From Strongyloides papillosus (lineage: Eukaryota; Nematoda; Chromadorea; Rhabditida; Strongyloididae): a stretch of DNA of 64,000 bases. The notes under the pieces were generated by a model. The model searched no databases, was not told the origin of the DNA, and saw only the letters and a program-made list of their open reading frames with translations. The position numbers and the translations under genes were made by a program. Shown piece by piece: positions 35,082-46,812 of the stretch (its first letter is position 1; the number at the start of each line of letters is the position of its first letter). The DNA is taken from assembly GCA_005656395.1 (NCBI GenBank), contig SRSI01000050.1, positions 4,402,001-4,466,000 of the forward strand. The letters run 5' to 3'.

Positions 35082-36359
35082 TTATCTCCCAAACCAAGTG
35101 AATTTCCTTCTTAAAACATTTCTCCTATATTGGCCATAAACATTACCTCTTGGAAAATAAAAACAGGCAACGAAAAGTAGATCACCTTTTTTGGCAACAC
35201 CAAGACCAACATATTTTGTATTTTTCCATACCATTTGTGTGAAACTTTGTGTCCCATAAATTGGGCCTTTTGTATGGTATCTGTATCGTGAATTTTCATC
35301 ATACCATTTTGTTACTAATACAGATGCTGCTGGATAATAAGACATTCCGACTACTATTCCATAAAGCGATGATTGAACTTTTAATAATGTTTTTCTATCT
35401 GCCATTTTATCTGCAAGGTTTTGAGCTAATTTGTTAAGTTGAGAATTCTCTTTCAATATATGTACTTTGTGGTATACTCGATATATATTTATTTGAGTTA
35501 ATGCCTAGAAATTTATATTTATTTTGTTCTTTTATAAAATAGTTACCCTTGATTTATAGTTAGAGAAGCCGATTTCAAAATAACATATATAGTCACAATC
35601 TGACCATACAGATTTAAATATTCTATTGCTAAATCTATCTTTACTTAAATATTTTGTGATTTTAAAACTACGGTATTTTTGAGCTAATAGTTGCTTTTGT
35701 CTATTATGAAGAATTTCCAATTGATTTTGTAAATTAATATGAGGACCTTGGTGTGGAGGACGTCTAGTAGGTTTTGGTCTTGCTGGTCGTGGTTTTTGTT
35801 GTGAAGGCTTATATGGTCGATGTTCTGGTCGTGGTTGTATTGGTGGTGAAGGTGCTGGTCGTGAAGGTTGTAGTGGTCCATCTGCCGGTCGTGGCGGTAT
35901 TGGTGGTGGAGGTGCTGGTCGTGAAGGTTGTAGTGGTCCATCTGCTGGTCGTGACGGTATTGGTGGCGGAGGTGCTGGTCGTGAAGGTTTTAGTTGTGGA
36001 AACGATGCTTCTGGTCGATTAGGTCTAGGTGGTTTTGGTGGTGTTGGTCGTTTATCTTTCCTATTTAATTTTCGAAGACATTCATTAGCATCATTTAAGT
36101 TGTGGAAAATCTGTCCATTGCATTTATATACAGTTTTACCTTTATATCTTACTTCTGTGATAACATAAGGTTCATGGGGTTTTTTATGGCTATGTCTTTT
36201 TGAACTTCTCTTTTTAGACATACCTTCAGAATACTTAATAGTTTTTTCACGGACCCACCCATTTTCATCAGTTTCATTTTGTGGTGTGTTTTGCTTAGCA
36301 CCAATTATAAATTGAATTAAAACACTAGTACACAGCACAATAGTTAATAATAAATTCAT
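35082..36359 (-). CDS. CAP array unit B: secreted proline-rich CAP protein
   Basis: Two exons, 36359-35547 and 35504-35082, with a 42-nt phase-0 intron, giving 411 residues. Exon 1 encodes a signal peptide (MNLLLTIVLCTSVLIQFIIG), a basic stretch, and module 1 (YVITEVRYKGKTVYKCNGQI...CLRKL). Three near-identical ~20-residue Pro-rich repeats follow (PSRPAPPPPIP.RPADGPLQ type), then module 2 (FKITKYLSKDRFSNRIF, VWSDCDYICYFE). Exon 2 is the CAP domain: YGIVVGMSYYPAASV, VTKWYDE, GTQSFTQMVWKNTK, FYFPRGNVYGQY. CAP proteins (SCP/TAPS, venom-allergen-like) are abundant secreted nematode proteins. Here the CAP-signature His is Ser and the GEN Glu is Ile, so the usual metal-binding tetrad is not preserved. 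An inverted GATA pair lies about 60-75 bp upstream of the ATG. Confidence 0.9.
35820..36000 (-). repeat. 60-bp coding minisatellite, three copies
   Basis: Three tandem ~60-bp units in exon 1 of unit B, each starting with the plus-strand word GGTGCTGGTCGTGAAGG (about 35849, 35911 and 35971). They encode the Pro-rich repeat. Near identity between the first two suggests recent slippage or unequal exchange. Confidence 0.85.
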
Positions 36360-36416
36360 TGGTAATGATATGAAACGTCCTCAAAAATTATAATATATAT
36401 ATTGAAATTATTTTTT

Positions 36417-36432
36417 TTATCTAAAAGGATAA
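36417..36432. promoter_or_regulatory. Inverted GATA pair upstream of unit B
   Basis: TTATC-TAAAAG-GATAA, a perfect inverted pair of GATAA sites 6 bp apart. It lies about 60-75 bp upstream of the ATG, with a TATATATAT stretch between it and the start codon. The same block recurs upstream of units F, G, M and, with one half altered, L. Confidence 0.6.
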
Positions 36433-37147
36433 ATAAATAAAATATTACATATTTGTAATGTAATTATATACAATTAGAATTAATAATGATCATGCTCTTT
36501 AAAATATTAATTTGTTGTTTAAACACTTTTAATTTCTATAATTATTTTAAAAAAATATTTAAACTTTTTTATAATGCAGCAAAATGAAAAGTCTGTCATA
36601 AGTATCATTATTTTTATCATATAGGGATTTATTAGAAATCATAAAACATAAGCAAAAGTTAAGTTTGATCATACTTTTATGAGATTTAGCTAACATAAAA
36701 GTCAAATGAATAATTTATAATTTTAGGAATGTTTTCAATATTTTATTTAATCATTAGTCATTAATTAAAATTAAATAAACTTTCAAAATAGTTTATAAAA
36801 ACTTTAACTAGATTTAAAAAAGAAGTTCCATTTGTTTTACTACAAATGATTATAGTGATAACAAACAAAATTATGTTATAATACATCGAATATTCTATCA
36901 TGGAATTATTTTTTAGCAATCTATTAAAAAAGTGGTAACAACTTATGCTATTTTTTGACAATCTACTTTATTTCACCTTTATTTTGGTGAATTTGATAAT
37001 TTGAAGACGTTGGAGATAATATAAATTTTAATTTTAACTATTAATTTTTATGGTTTTTAAAATTGCCAAAAATTATATTTCAACTAAACATATAGTAATT
37101 TCTTTAAGAATATAATAAAGAATTTATAAAAATTATCTTATTTTAGT

Positions 37148-38111
37148 TTAATACTTTTTAAACCAAGTGAATTTTCTTCTTAAAACATTTTTCCTATATT
37201 GGCCATAAATATTACCTTTTGGATATTAAAAACAAGCAAGAAAAAGTAGATCACCTTTTTTGGCAACACCGATACCAATATATTTTGAATTCTTCCATAC
37301 CATTTGTGTAAAACCTTGTGTCCCAGAAATTGGGCTTTTGTAAGGTATCTGTAACGTGAATTTTCATCATACCATTTTGTTACTATAAGAGATGCTGCTG
37401 GATAATAATCCAATCCTACTACTATTCCATAACGTGATGATTAAGCTTTAATTAATGCTCTTTTATTTGCCATTTTATCTGTAAGACCCTGAGCTAATTT
37501 ATCAAGATAATGATTCTTTTTCAATATATGAACTTTGTGGTGTAATCTTAATGTATTTATTTGGATTAATGCCTAAAAATTCATATTAAATTTCTTCTTT
37601 TATAACATAATTACCCTTGATTTATACTTTGCAAACCCAATTTCAAAATAACATATGAAATCACAATCTGACCATACAGATTGATATACTCTATTGCTAA
37701 AGCTATTTTTGCTTAAATATTTTGTAATTCTAAAATCACGGTATTTTTGAACTAATTGTTGCTTATGTTTATTATGAAGAATTTGCAACTGATTTTGCAA
37801 ATTACCATGAAGACCTGATTGTAGAGGACATCTAGAAGATAATTGTGCTGGTGGAGGTGCTGTTTGTGAAGGTTTTTTTGTAGACTTGGCTTATATGGTG
37901 GAGGTTCTCTATATGATGGAGGTTCTCTATATTGTGGAGGTGGTAATTGTCGATAAGCTTTTGGTGATGAAGACACTGGTCGTTGAGGTATTGGTATTCC
38001 ATGTATCCGTTCGTCATCATCTTCATTACTTTTTAGTGTTTTTTTCTTGGCACCGATTACAATATGGATTATAACACTAGTGCATAGCACAATAGTTAAC
38101 AACAAATTCAT
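37148..38111 (-). pseudogene. CAP array unit C: pseudogene
   Basis: Homologous to unit B over both exons. Exon 1 starts with an intact signal peptide at 38111 and a Tyr/Pro-rich linker (repeated REPP.Y). It then frameshifts near 37880, so module 2 (ITKYLSKNSFSNRVYQSVWS) lies in another frame. In the CAP exon a glutamine codon has become TAA just before YGIVVGLDYYPAAS (about 37442). A one-base deletion follows near 37330 (AAAGCCC for AAAGGCCC), and a Tyr codon is TAA near 37227. With at least four independent lesions it cannot encode a full protein. The upstream GATA block is also degraded (TCTACAAGGGTAA). Confidence 0.9.
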
Positions 38112-38889
38112 TGATAATAATATAAAACGGCCTCAAAAATAATGATATATATTGAAATTATTCTTTTTTATCTACAAGGGTAAATAAATAAAATATTACA
38201 TATTTGTAATGTAATTGTATACAATTAGAATTTACAATAGTTATGTTTTCTAAAATATTAACCTTTTGTTTTAACACTTTTTAAATTATTAAATCATTTT
38301 AAAAAAATGTTTTAAAAATTTTTTTAATGCAACAAATTGAAAAGTTTGTTACCAGTATTATTTTTCTAATCATATAAGGATCTATCAGAAATCAAAAAAA
38401 CACAAGCGATAGTTAACTTTAACAATACTTTTATGAAATTTAGCTAACTTGAGAGCGAATTGAATATTTAATAATTATAAGAAAATTTTCAATATTTTAT
38501 TTAATTATTAGTTATTAATTAAAAATAGATAAACTTTAAAATTAGTTTATCAAAAATTTAACTACATTCAAATAAAAGTTCTGTTTGTTTTATTGGAAGT
38601 AATTATAGTGATAACAAACGATATTGTGTTAAAATACATGGAATTAATTTGAATAATCCAATAAAAATAATGATAACAACTTTTGTTATTTATTTTTGAC
38701 AATCAACTTTATCTTACTATTATTCTGTTCATTTTGACAATTTGAAGATGTTGGAGATAATATAAATTTTAATTTAAATTCTTAATTATCATGGATTTTA
38801 AAATTGCTAGAAATTATATTTTGACTAAGTACATAATAATTTCTTTGAGAATATAATAAAGAATTTATTTAAATTATTTTATTTTGATT

Positions 38890-39707
38890 TTTTTCAAACT
38901 TAGTGAATTTCCTTCTTTAAACATTTTTCCTATATTGGCCATAAATATTACCTCTTGGATAAAAAAAACGGACAAAGAAAAGTAGATTATAGAGATGTTG
39001 TCCTCTTTTAGATAACAAACGAAAAATGAAGCGAAATACCTTTTATTAATTATACTAATATATTACAAGTTTATATTTTCAAAAATGTGTTATAAATTGA
39101 TAATTCTTTGATAATTATATTTTCTTTGTGCAAGGCCTTCTGAAAGCGTTAGATAATATGAAGTTTTTGCAGATAATGTTGCAAATTATTATGAGGACCT
39201 CGCTTAGGATGGTGTCTAGTACTTTTTTTGTAGTCGATTTGCTGGTCGTGGAGGTATTGGTGGTGGAGATAGTGATCGTAAAGGCTTTAGTGGTATACGT
39301 GATCTATATGGTGGAGGTTTTTGATATGGTGGAGGTGTTCGATGTGAATGACTTCTAGGTGGTATTGTTGGTGCTGGTCGTGAACGTACTAGTCGTTTAT
39401 GTTTTTTATTTAATTTCATAAGACAATCGTTAGCACCTTGCAATGTACGAAAAAATTGTCTATTACACATATATCCACGTTCACCTTTTTTAATTACTTC
39501 TGTAATAACATAAGTTGGATGGCGATTTTTACGAATACTATGTCTTCTATGTGTCTCTTTCAAAGACATGCCTTCTGAATATATAATAGGTTTTTCATAT
39601 ATCCATTCTTTATCATCATTTTCACTTTTTATATTTTTTTGCTTATGACCAGTTACAATATGAATTATAACACACGTACATAGCACAATAGTTAACAAAA
39701 AATTCAT
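38890..39707 (-). pseudogene. CAP array unit D: truncated pseudogene
   Basis: Exon 1 begins at the ATG at 39707 (MNFLLTIVLCTCVIIHIVTG) and is open through module 1 (TYVITEVIKKGERGYMCN...CLMKL) and a Pro/Tyr-rich linker. It then runs into a ~160-bp insertion shared with unit E. On the far side of that insertion the sequence joins directly to the last ~100 bp of a CAP exon. Module 2, the intron and most of the CAP domain have therefore been deleted. The remaining CAP tail lacks the usual terminal stop position. A secreted ~160-residue fragment could still be translated but would lack the CAP domain. Confidence 0.85.
38989..39150. repeat. Insertion shared by units D and E (copy D)
   Basis: About 160 bp absent from unit B but closely matched in unit E at about 41255-41430. 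Shared words include GAAGCGAAATACC, TAATATATTACAA/TAATATGTTACAA and TGTGTTATAA. In D its left boundary coincides with a deletion joining it to the CAP exon. Boundaries are by eye; terminal repeats are unclear. Confidence 0.7.
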
Positions 39708-40134
39708 TGACAATGATATAAAATTGTCCAAAGAATTTTAATATATATATTGAAATCGTTTTTCTTATTTAAAAGTATAAATAAATAAATTACATATTTG
39801 TAATGTAATCATATACGATTAGAATTTAAAATAATCACGTTCTTTTATATATTAATTATTTGTTTTAACACTTTTTAACTTCTAAAATTATTTAAAAAAG
39901 TAGTTAAAATTTTCTATAACGAAGCAAATTTAACAAAGTGAACTAGTATCATTTTTTGATCATATAGGAATTTATCAGAAATCAGATGATACAAACAACA
40001 GTTATCTTTTATTATACTTTTATCAAATTTAGTTAACTTGGAAGTCAAATAAATTTTCCATAATTATGGGAATGTTTTCAATATTTTATTTAATTATTAG
40101 TTATTTATTAAAAAAGATAAACTTTCAAAATAGT

Positions 40135-40264
40135 TGTTAAATATTAGTAACACACACAGTAATAAAATGACACTTTATGATTTAAAAGAACAAAAGAATG
40201 AATGAATGAGACAAAAATAAGTTCTTATATATTTTTAATGTAATCATTATTTAATAAAGTAACA
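40135..40264 (+). mobile_element. Solo LTR, copia-like
   Basis: A 130-bp segment beginning TGTTAAATATTAG and ending AATAAAGTAACA, flanked by a perfect 5-bp duplication ATAGT (40130-40134 and 40265-40269). The homologous spacers of neighbouring units read straight across the site (AAAATAGTTTAT...), so the insertion is directly visible against empty sites. TG...CA ends with a 5-bp duplication fit an LTR left by recombination. It resembles the copia LTR at 23 kb at its ends but is a different sequence and length. Confidence 0.7.
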
Positions 40265-40631
40265 ATAGTATATCAAAAGTTTAACTGCATTCAAATAAAA
40301 GTTTCATTTGTTTTATTCCAAATAATTAAAGTGATAATTAACAATATTGTGTTAAAATACATCAAATATTTTACAATGGAATTACTTTAAATAATCCATT
40401 AAAACTTATGGTAATAGTGTATGCTATATATTTTTGACAATCTACTTTATCTTACTTTTATTTTGATAAATTTAACAATTCGAAGACGTTGAAGATAATA
40501 CAAATTCTAATTTTAAATTCTTAATTATCGATATTTTTTAAAATTGCTAAAAATTATATTTTTAATAAGTATATAATAATTTCTTTGAGAATATAATAAA
40601 GAATTTATTTTAACTATTTTATTTAAATTTA

Positions 40632-41939
40632 ATATTTTTCAAACTAAGTAAATTTCCTTCTTAAAACGTTTTTCATACTTTGCCTATAAAAACTACCTCT
40701 TGGATAATAAATCAGGTAAAGAAAAGTAGATCGCATTTCTTGGCAACACCAAGGTTATATATTTTGTATTTTTCTATACCATTTGTGTGAAACTTTGTGT
40801 CCCAAAAATTGAGCCTTTTGTAAAATATTTATATCTGGAATTTTCATTATACTATTTTGTTACTATTAGAGATGCTACTGGATAATAAGACATTCCGACT
40901 ACTATTCCATAAAGCGTTGATTGAACCTTAAATATAGTTTTTTTTTATTTATCATTTTATCTGCAAATTTTTGAGCTAATTTATCAAGATAAAAATTCTC
41001 TTTCAATATATGTTCTTTGTGGTATACTCTTAATACATTTATTTGAATTAATGGCTAAAAAGTTATATTTATTTTTTTTATTTAATAAAAAAATTCCCTT
41101 GATTTATAATTACCAAATCAAATTTCAAAGTAACATACGAAGTCACAATCTGACCATACAGATTTATAAATTCTATTGCTAAATCTATTTTTACTTAAAT
41201 ATTCTGTGATTTCAAAACCACGGTTTTTTTGAACTAATTGTTTTTTGTCTATTTATAAGCTTTTTTATCGAGGTGCCTTCCTCTTAACAGATAAAACAAG
41301 AAATGAAGCGAAATACCTTTTTTTAATTACACTAATATGTTACAATTTTATATTTTTAATAATGTGTTATAATGTAATATTTCTTTGATATTTATATTTT
41401 CTTTTCAGCAACGCCTTCTGAGGGCATTAGATAATATGAAGTTTTTGTAGATAATCTTGCAGGTTACTATGAGGAACTCGCCATAGAGGACGTCTATTAT
41501 GTTTTCGTGGTAGATGTGCTGGTCGTGGAGGTGTTGGTGGTGGTATTCGTGAAGGTTTTGTTGGTATAGGCGGCTTACGTTGTGGAGGTGGTATATATGG
41601 TGGAAGTGTTAATCGTTGAAGTAATGGAAATTTAGGTTTTTCTCTTAATTTCCGAAGGCATACTTTAGCATCTCTTCTTGTAAGGAAAATTTGTCCATTG
41701 CATTTATATACCCTTTTACCTTTATATGTTATTGCTTTGACAACATAAGGTGTATCAGATTTTTTATTGCTTTGTCTTCTTGAACCTCTTTTTTCAGACC
41801 TACTTCTTGAATTTGTAAAAGGTGTTTCATGTATCCGTTCATCCTCACTACTTACATCTTGTGATTTTTCTTGCTTACCACCAATTACAACATGAATTAT
41901 AACACTTGTACATAGCACAATAGTTATCAACAAATTCAT
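40632..41939 (-). pseudogene. CAP array unit E: pseudogene
   Basis: Exon 1 starts at 41939 with an intact signal peptide (MNLLITIVLCTSVIIHVVIG), module 1 (YVVKAITYKGKRVYKCNGQI...CLRKL) and a Pro-rich linker. It is ended by TAA at the border of the ~170-bp insertion shared with unit D. Module 2 remains recognisable beyond it (FEITEYLSKNRFSNRIY). The CAP exon (about 41055-40632) carries at least two Trp codons changed to TAG, one in the KWYDE motif and one in the MVW signature, plus frameshifts near its 3' end. It is a clear pseudogene. The solo LTR at 40.1-40.3 kb lies in the spacer between it and unit D. Confidence 0.9.
41255..41430. repeat. Insertion shared by units D and E (copy E)
   Basis: About 175 bp inserted between the CTTCAT and AGACAAA words that are adjacent in unit B. 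It matches the copy at 38989-39150. Its presence in both units implies insertion before the duplication that produced D and E, or transfer by gene conversion. Confidence 0.7.
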
Positions 41940-42647
41940 TGATAATGTTACAAAACAGCCTCGAAAATTATGATATATATATACTTTTTAATCTTAAAGG
42001 ATAAATAAATAATTTACCACTTTTTTAGCAGAAGTTATATATATATATTTGTAAAGTAAAAAGGGTTTGTTTGTTAAAAAACATTTCCTATTGTTGTTTG
42101 ATTGAAACTATTGAAATTTTGGTATGATTAAATATATTTAACATTTCTTCAATTAAAATATTTAAAAAATGTTGCTAGCATTGTTTTTTGATCCTCCGAA
42201 ACTTCAACACAAATAAATAAATAGAATTAAAGGTTAAATTGTGTTATAAACTTTTAAATTAAGATTAACATTTAAAATTATTAGTAATTTATTAATTTAT
42301 TAGATTGAATAAACTTTTTACGTTATTTGGCATAGTTTATCGGAAATTAATTGCCTTGGAATTCAAAGAACAATTAAAAAGAGTCACAATATATCACCAT
42401 AAAACAATCATAAGAAACTTTCTGTATATAATTAAAAATAAGTTTTATTTACAAACTTTAAACGAAATATATTTTACCTTAAAATTTCTCTAGAATAACC
42501 TAAAACTTCTATGAAAGAAATTATAATATAATTTTAACTTAAAATTTTGGCTTTCTCAATTTTCCAAGAGTACTAAAAATTAACTTGAACTAAATGCATG
42601 ATAATTTATTTGATAAGGAGATAAAGAATTTATTTTCAATTCTTTTA

Positions 42648-43688
42648 TTATCCTCTAAACCGACGCCAAAATCTCTTATCAAAAACATTCATTCTATATT
42701 GACCATTAACATTGCCCTTTGGATAGAAATAACAAGCGACAAAAAGATATTTACCATTTACTGCAACACCAATACCAATATATCTGGTACCTTTCCATAA
42801 CAATTGTGTTAATTTTTGTGCACGATATATTGGATAATTGGAACCAAATTTATAATGAAAATGTTCATCATACCAATGTGTTACTAATGTTGATGCTGCT
42901 GGATAGTATATTGATCCAACGATTATTCCATACAATGATGATTTGGGGGAAACTTCTCTTCCCTTTTTTGCCATTTTGTTTGCTAGATCTTGAGCAAATA
43001 GATCGAGATAGTAATTTTCTTTTAGTGGTCCTACTCTATGATCCTTTCTAAAATAATTGATTTGAACTAATACCTATAAATTTAGTCTGATTTTACTGTT
43101 TAGAAAATTTACCCTCTCCTTAAAATGCCTATAATTGGCTTTATGATAACATCTATTGTCACAAGTTGACCATACACGACTATATATTTTTCTGCTATAA
43201 TGACTTCTACTTAAAAATCCCCTGATATCATAATGTTTATTTTTATAATCTCTATGTAGATTTATAATAAGAGGATCTTGACGTTGTGGCAAAAGACTTG
43301 GGGATGACGAAGGTTTTAATGGAGGTTCTGGACGTGCAGGAGGTTTTGGTCTTAGAAGATGTGGTGGTATAATAAAAATAACACGTGGATATTGGTTTTG
43401 TAATCTACGAAGACATTCAAGAACATCATTAGAATGTTTATACTTTATTCCATTACATCTATAAAGATTTCCAGATTTATGTCGTATTTCTGTAATAGTG
43501 TATTGTCCTCTATATTTTTTATCTAGTTTTGATCCTTTTCTCAAAGGTAGACTTTCATTATATCTTTTAAAGTTTAAACTGTAAGTGCCATATTCTTCAA
43601 CATGAATTTGTTGTGAATTTTCCACTTGACCACCAACAATATTAAAAATTACGTTGGTATATAGTAAAATAACTAACAAAAAATTCAT
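42648..43688 (-). CDS. CAP array unit F: secreted CAP protein
   Basis: Exons 43688-43113 and 43073-42648 with a 39-nt phase-0 intron, 333 residues. Exon 1: signal peptide (MNFLLVILLYTNVIFNIVGG), a polar segment, module 1 (YTITEIRHKSGNLYRCNGIK...CLRRL), a Pro-rich linker, and module 2 in a divergent form (IRGFLSRSHYSRKIYSRVWS with TCDNRCYHK). Exon 2: CAP domain with YGIIVGSIYYPAAST, THWYDE, AQKLTQLLWKGT and CYFYPKGNVNGQY. The CAP-signature His is Lys here. The KRFWRRFRG end is strongly basic. A perfect inverted GATA pair lies about 60-75 bp upstream. Both exons are open with consensus splice sites, so it is probably functional. Confidence 0.9.
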
Positions 43689-43749
43689 TCAAAATACTGA
43701 TAATATAAAAGATTAAAGAAATGTGATGTATATATATGAATGGTTTTTT

Positions 43750-43765
43750 TTATCTAAAAGGATAA
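43750..43765. promoter_or_regulatory. Inverted GATA pair upstream of unit F
   Basis: TTATC-TAAAAG-GATAA, the same 16-bp block as upstream of unit B, with a TATATATA stretch between it and the ATG. Confidence 0.6.
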
Positions 43766-44139
43766 TCAAATAAACTGTCAACATTGTATGTTATAATTTA
43801 ATAAAAATTAAGTTTATTTGAGCAAAAATTACACGCATTTGATCCAAAAATATGTAAAAAATAATATTACTATAAAAAATTATTTAAGTACACTATCAAG
43901 AAGTAATTTTCGTAAGCCCTCTATATGAATCAAAAATTTTATGACATCTTTTAAATAATATATTTTATTTTATAATTACTATAGAATTATTTAAAACTTC
44001 TATGAAATAATTTATAATACAAATTTTAATTTAAAATCAAAGCTATTATAATTTTCCAAGAGTACTAAAAGTTAACTTCAACTAAATGTATGATAACTTC
44101 TTTGATAATGAGGTAAAGAATCTGTTTTCAATTATTTTA

Positions 44140-45162
44140 TTACCCTCTAAACCAATGATAGAATCTCTTATTGAAAACATTCTTTCTATATCGACCATTA
44201 ATATTACCTTTTTTATAGAAAAAACAAGCGACAAAAAGGTAATTACCATTTGCTGCAACACCAATACCAATATATCTGGTACTTTTCCATAGCATTTGTG
44301 TTAACCTTTGTGTACCATATATTGCGTGATTCGAACCAAATTTGTAATGAAAACGTTCATCATACCAATGTGTTACTAATGTTGATGCTGCCGGAAAGTA
44401 AATTGATCCAACGACTATTCCATATAATGTAGAATGAATAGAAAATTCTGCTCCTTTTCTTGCCATTTTATCTGCATGCTTTTGAGCATATACATGAAGT
44501 TTGTAATTTTCTTTTAGTTGTCCTACTCTATGATGCTTTCTAAATAAATTAATTTGTTCAATTGCCTACAAATTTGTTTATATTATATTGTTTAAAAAAT
44601 TTACCAATTTTTTATATAACTTATAGTTATTTTTACAAAAGCAAAAATAATTACATTTGGACCATATAGTTTTATATATTCTTTTGCTATAGTGATCTTT
44701 ACTTAAAAATTCTCTGATATCGAAATTTTTAAATTTATTCAAATTAGGTGGTGTTATACTAGGATTTTGTTGAGGTTTAGGATAACGAGATGGCTGTCTC
44801 GGTAGTTTAACTGAAGGTTTTGGTTTTAGAAGTTGTGGTGGTATAATAAAAATAACATGTGGGTATTTCTTTTTTAATTTATAAAGACATGCAAGAGCAT
44901 CATTAGAATTTTTATAGTTTTTTCCATTACACCTATAAAGAACTCCAAATTTGTATTGCACTTCAGTAATAGCGTATTTTCCTCTAAAATTTTTATTTAA
45001 TTTTGATCCTTCTCTCAAAGGTAATTGTTTAATATGGCTTTCAGGGTTTCAACGGACACTACCAACTTCTTCACTTCTATTTTGATTTGAATGTCTTACG
45101 TTACCAACAACAATATTAACTATCACGTTGGTATAAAGCAAAATAACTAACAAAAAACGCAT
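44140..45162 (-). pseudogene. CAP array unit G: single premature stop
   Basis: Closely related to unit F. The ATG at 45162 opens a good signal peptide (MRFLLVILLYTNVIVNIVVG), but codon 38 is TGA (45051-45049). Downstream the same frame is open through module 1 (YAITEVQYKFGVLYRCNGKN), a short Pro-rich linker and module 2 (IREFLSKDHYSKRIY, IWSKCNYFCF) to a normal donor at 44605. The CAP exon (44565-44140) is intact: YGIVVGSIYFPAAST, THWYDE, GTQRLTQMLWKST, CFFYKKGNINGRY. Only one lesion is visible. It is therefore a very young pseudogene, a polymorphic null, or a sequencing error; a downstream Met would lack the signal peptide. Confidence 0.8.
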
Positions 45163-45222
45163 TCAAAATACTGATAATATAGAAGGTTGAAAAAATGCGA
45201 TGTATTTATATGAATGGTTTTT

Positions 45223-45238
45223 TTATCTAAAAGGATAA
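45223..45238. promoter_or_regulatory. Inverted GATA pair upstream of unit G
   Basis: TTATC-TAAAAG-GATAA again, at the same distance from the start as in units B and F. Confidence 0.6.
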
Positions 45239-45604
45239 TCAAATAAAAATTAAACATCGTTTATCATAATTAATAAAAATCACGCTAATTTAAACAACAA
45301 TATACTCATTTGATTTTAAATATCTATGTAAAATAATAATGTTACTAAAAAAATTATTTAAGTAAACCATCAGGAAGTAATTTTTGAAAACCCTCTATAC
45401 GTATCAAAAATTTTTGTTATTGCTTTTTAACCATATATTTTATCTTAAAATCACTTTGGAAATATTTAATATATTGATAAAATAATGGATAATGAACATT
45501 TTTAATTATCTTAATTTTTAAGAATGCTTAAAATTAAATTAGATTAAATATATACTATTTTCTTTAATAATAACATAAAGAAATTAATAAATAAATAATT
45601 TTTT

Positions 45605-46812
45605 TTATTTTCCTCTGAACCATCTAAACCATCTTGATCTCCTTTTTAAAACATTCTTTTTATATTCACCTTTAATATTTCCTTTCGGATAAAAAATACA
45701 ATCAACATAAAGTTTATCACCATATTTTTTTACACCGATGCCAATATATTTTGAATCTTTCCATAACATTTGTGTCAAACTTTGTGTCCCAGGTGTTGGA
45801 TGATTTGATCCAAATTTGTAACTAAATCGTTCATCGTACCATTTCGTTACTATTACGGACGCTGCTGGATAATAAGATGCTCCAGAGATTTCACCATAAT
45901 TTTTTGTTGTGGTGTCTTTAAATATTTTTTCATTTTTCGCCATTCTCTCCGCATGCTCTTGAGCTAATTTAGTAATTTCTGGATCTACTTTTAATGCCCC
46001 TACTCTATGGTATCCTCTTAACAAATTTATATTAGATAGAAACTTAAAAGTTTTTTATAATTTTTTTAAAACAAATTTACCCTATCTTTAAAGAATTTAT
46101 AATCATATTTGTGAAAGCAAGTATAATCACAATCTAACCATAAAGTTCTATATATTCTGTTGCTGAAACTACTTTTACTTAAATATTCACTAATATTGAA
46201 TCCTTTATATCTGGCAGTATATGGTTCTTTTAACGAAGGATGTATTTTGTTATTAATTTTTGGCTTATTTTTACGAGAAGGTTGGCGAGGTGATTTAGGC
46301 CAATTTCTTCTAAATCTTCCTCGAAAATGAAGTAGCGCTCTAGCAATCATTTTTGGATGGTGAGGTGGGTATCGATGTCTTAAACGATGTTTTATTTGTG
46401 GTCTCACCATAATATTATTTCTATTTGGATGATTATGAAATACTTCCTTTCTATTGCCATGATGATTGTTTCTATCAGGATAATTGGGATTTTTTGGCTC
46501 ATGTTTAAGTGGTTGACAATGGCGATTATAATTTTTATGATTTTTTCTTTTAAGATAATCTTTAGCTTCATCAATTGTATTAAAAACTTTTCCATCACAT
46601 ATGTATTTATGTACATTTATGTTGTTTGATTTTGTGGGCATATGAGGTGGACGTGGTTTTACATGATTATGAGTACGTTCTCCATAATGAGTATGTTTAA
46701 CGTTAATAAACCTAGCTTCATAATTTCTACCTTGTGGTGGATTTATCATTTGAGAAACCACAATATAAGTTATCACATTAGTATATAGTAAAATAGATAC
46801 CAGCAAATCCAT
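45605..46812 (-). CDS. CAP array unit H: secreted CAP protein, His/Asn-rich linker
   Basis: Exons 46812-46081 and 46042-45605 with a 38-nt phase-0 intron, 389 residues. Exon 1: signal peptide (MDLLVSILLYTNVITYIVVS), a shortened module 1 (YICDGKVFNTIDEAKDYL), then a long basic His/Asn/Arg/Pro-rich linker unlike its neighbours. Module 2 follows (GFNISEYLSKSSFSNRIYRT, LWLDCDYTCF). Exon 2: CAP domain, the only unit retaining Glu in the GEN-like position (NYGEISGASYYPAAS). Further motifs are VTKWYDE, GTQSLTQMLWKDSK and IFYPKGNIKGEY; the signature His is Ser. The basic end is RRSRWFRWFRGK. Probably functional. The GATA block upstream is degraded. Confidence 0.9.

Noticed and set aside
35684..36022. 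Open frames on both strands across the Pro-rich repeats of unit B
   Set aside because: They are out-of-frame translations of the 60-bp minisatellite (His- or Val-rich), not separate genes.
38989..41430. Reading the D/E shared insertion as a solo LTR or MITE
   Set aside because: Its ends do not form a convincing inverted repeat (only a weak TGCCyTC resemblance) and no clean target duplication could be defined.
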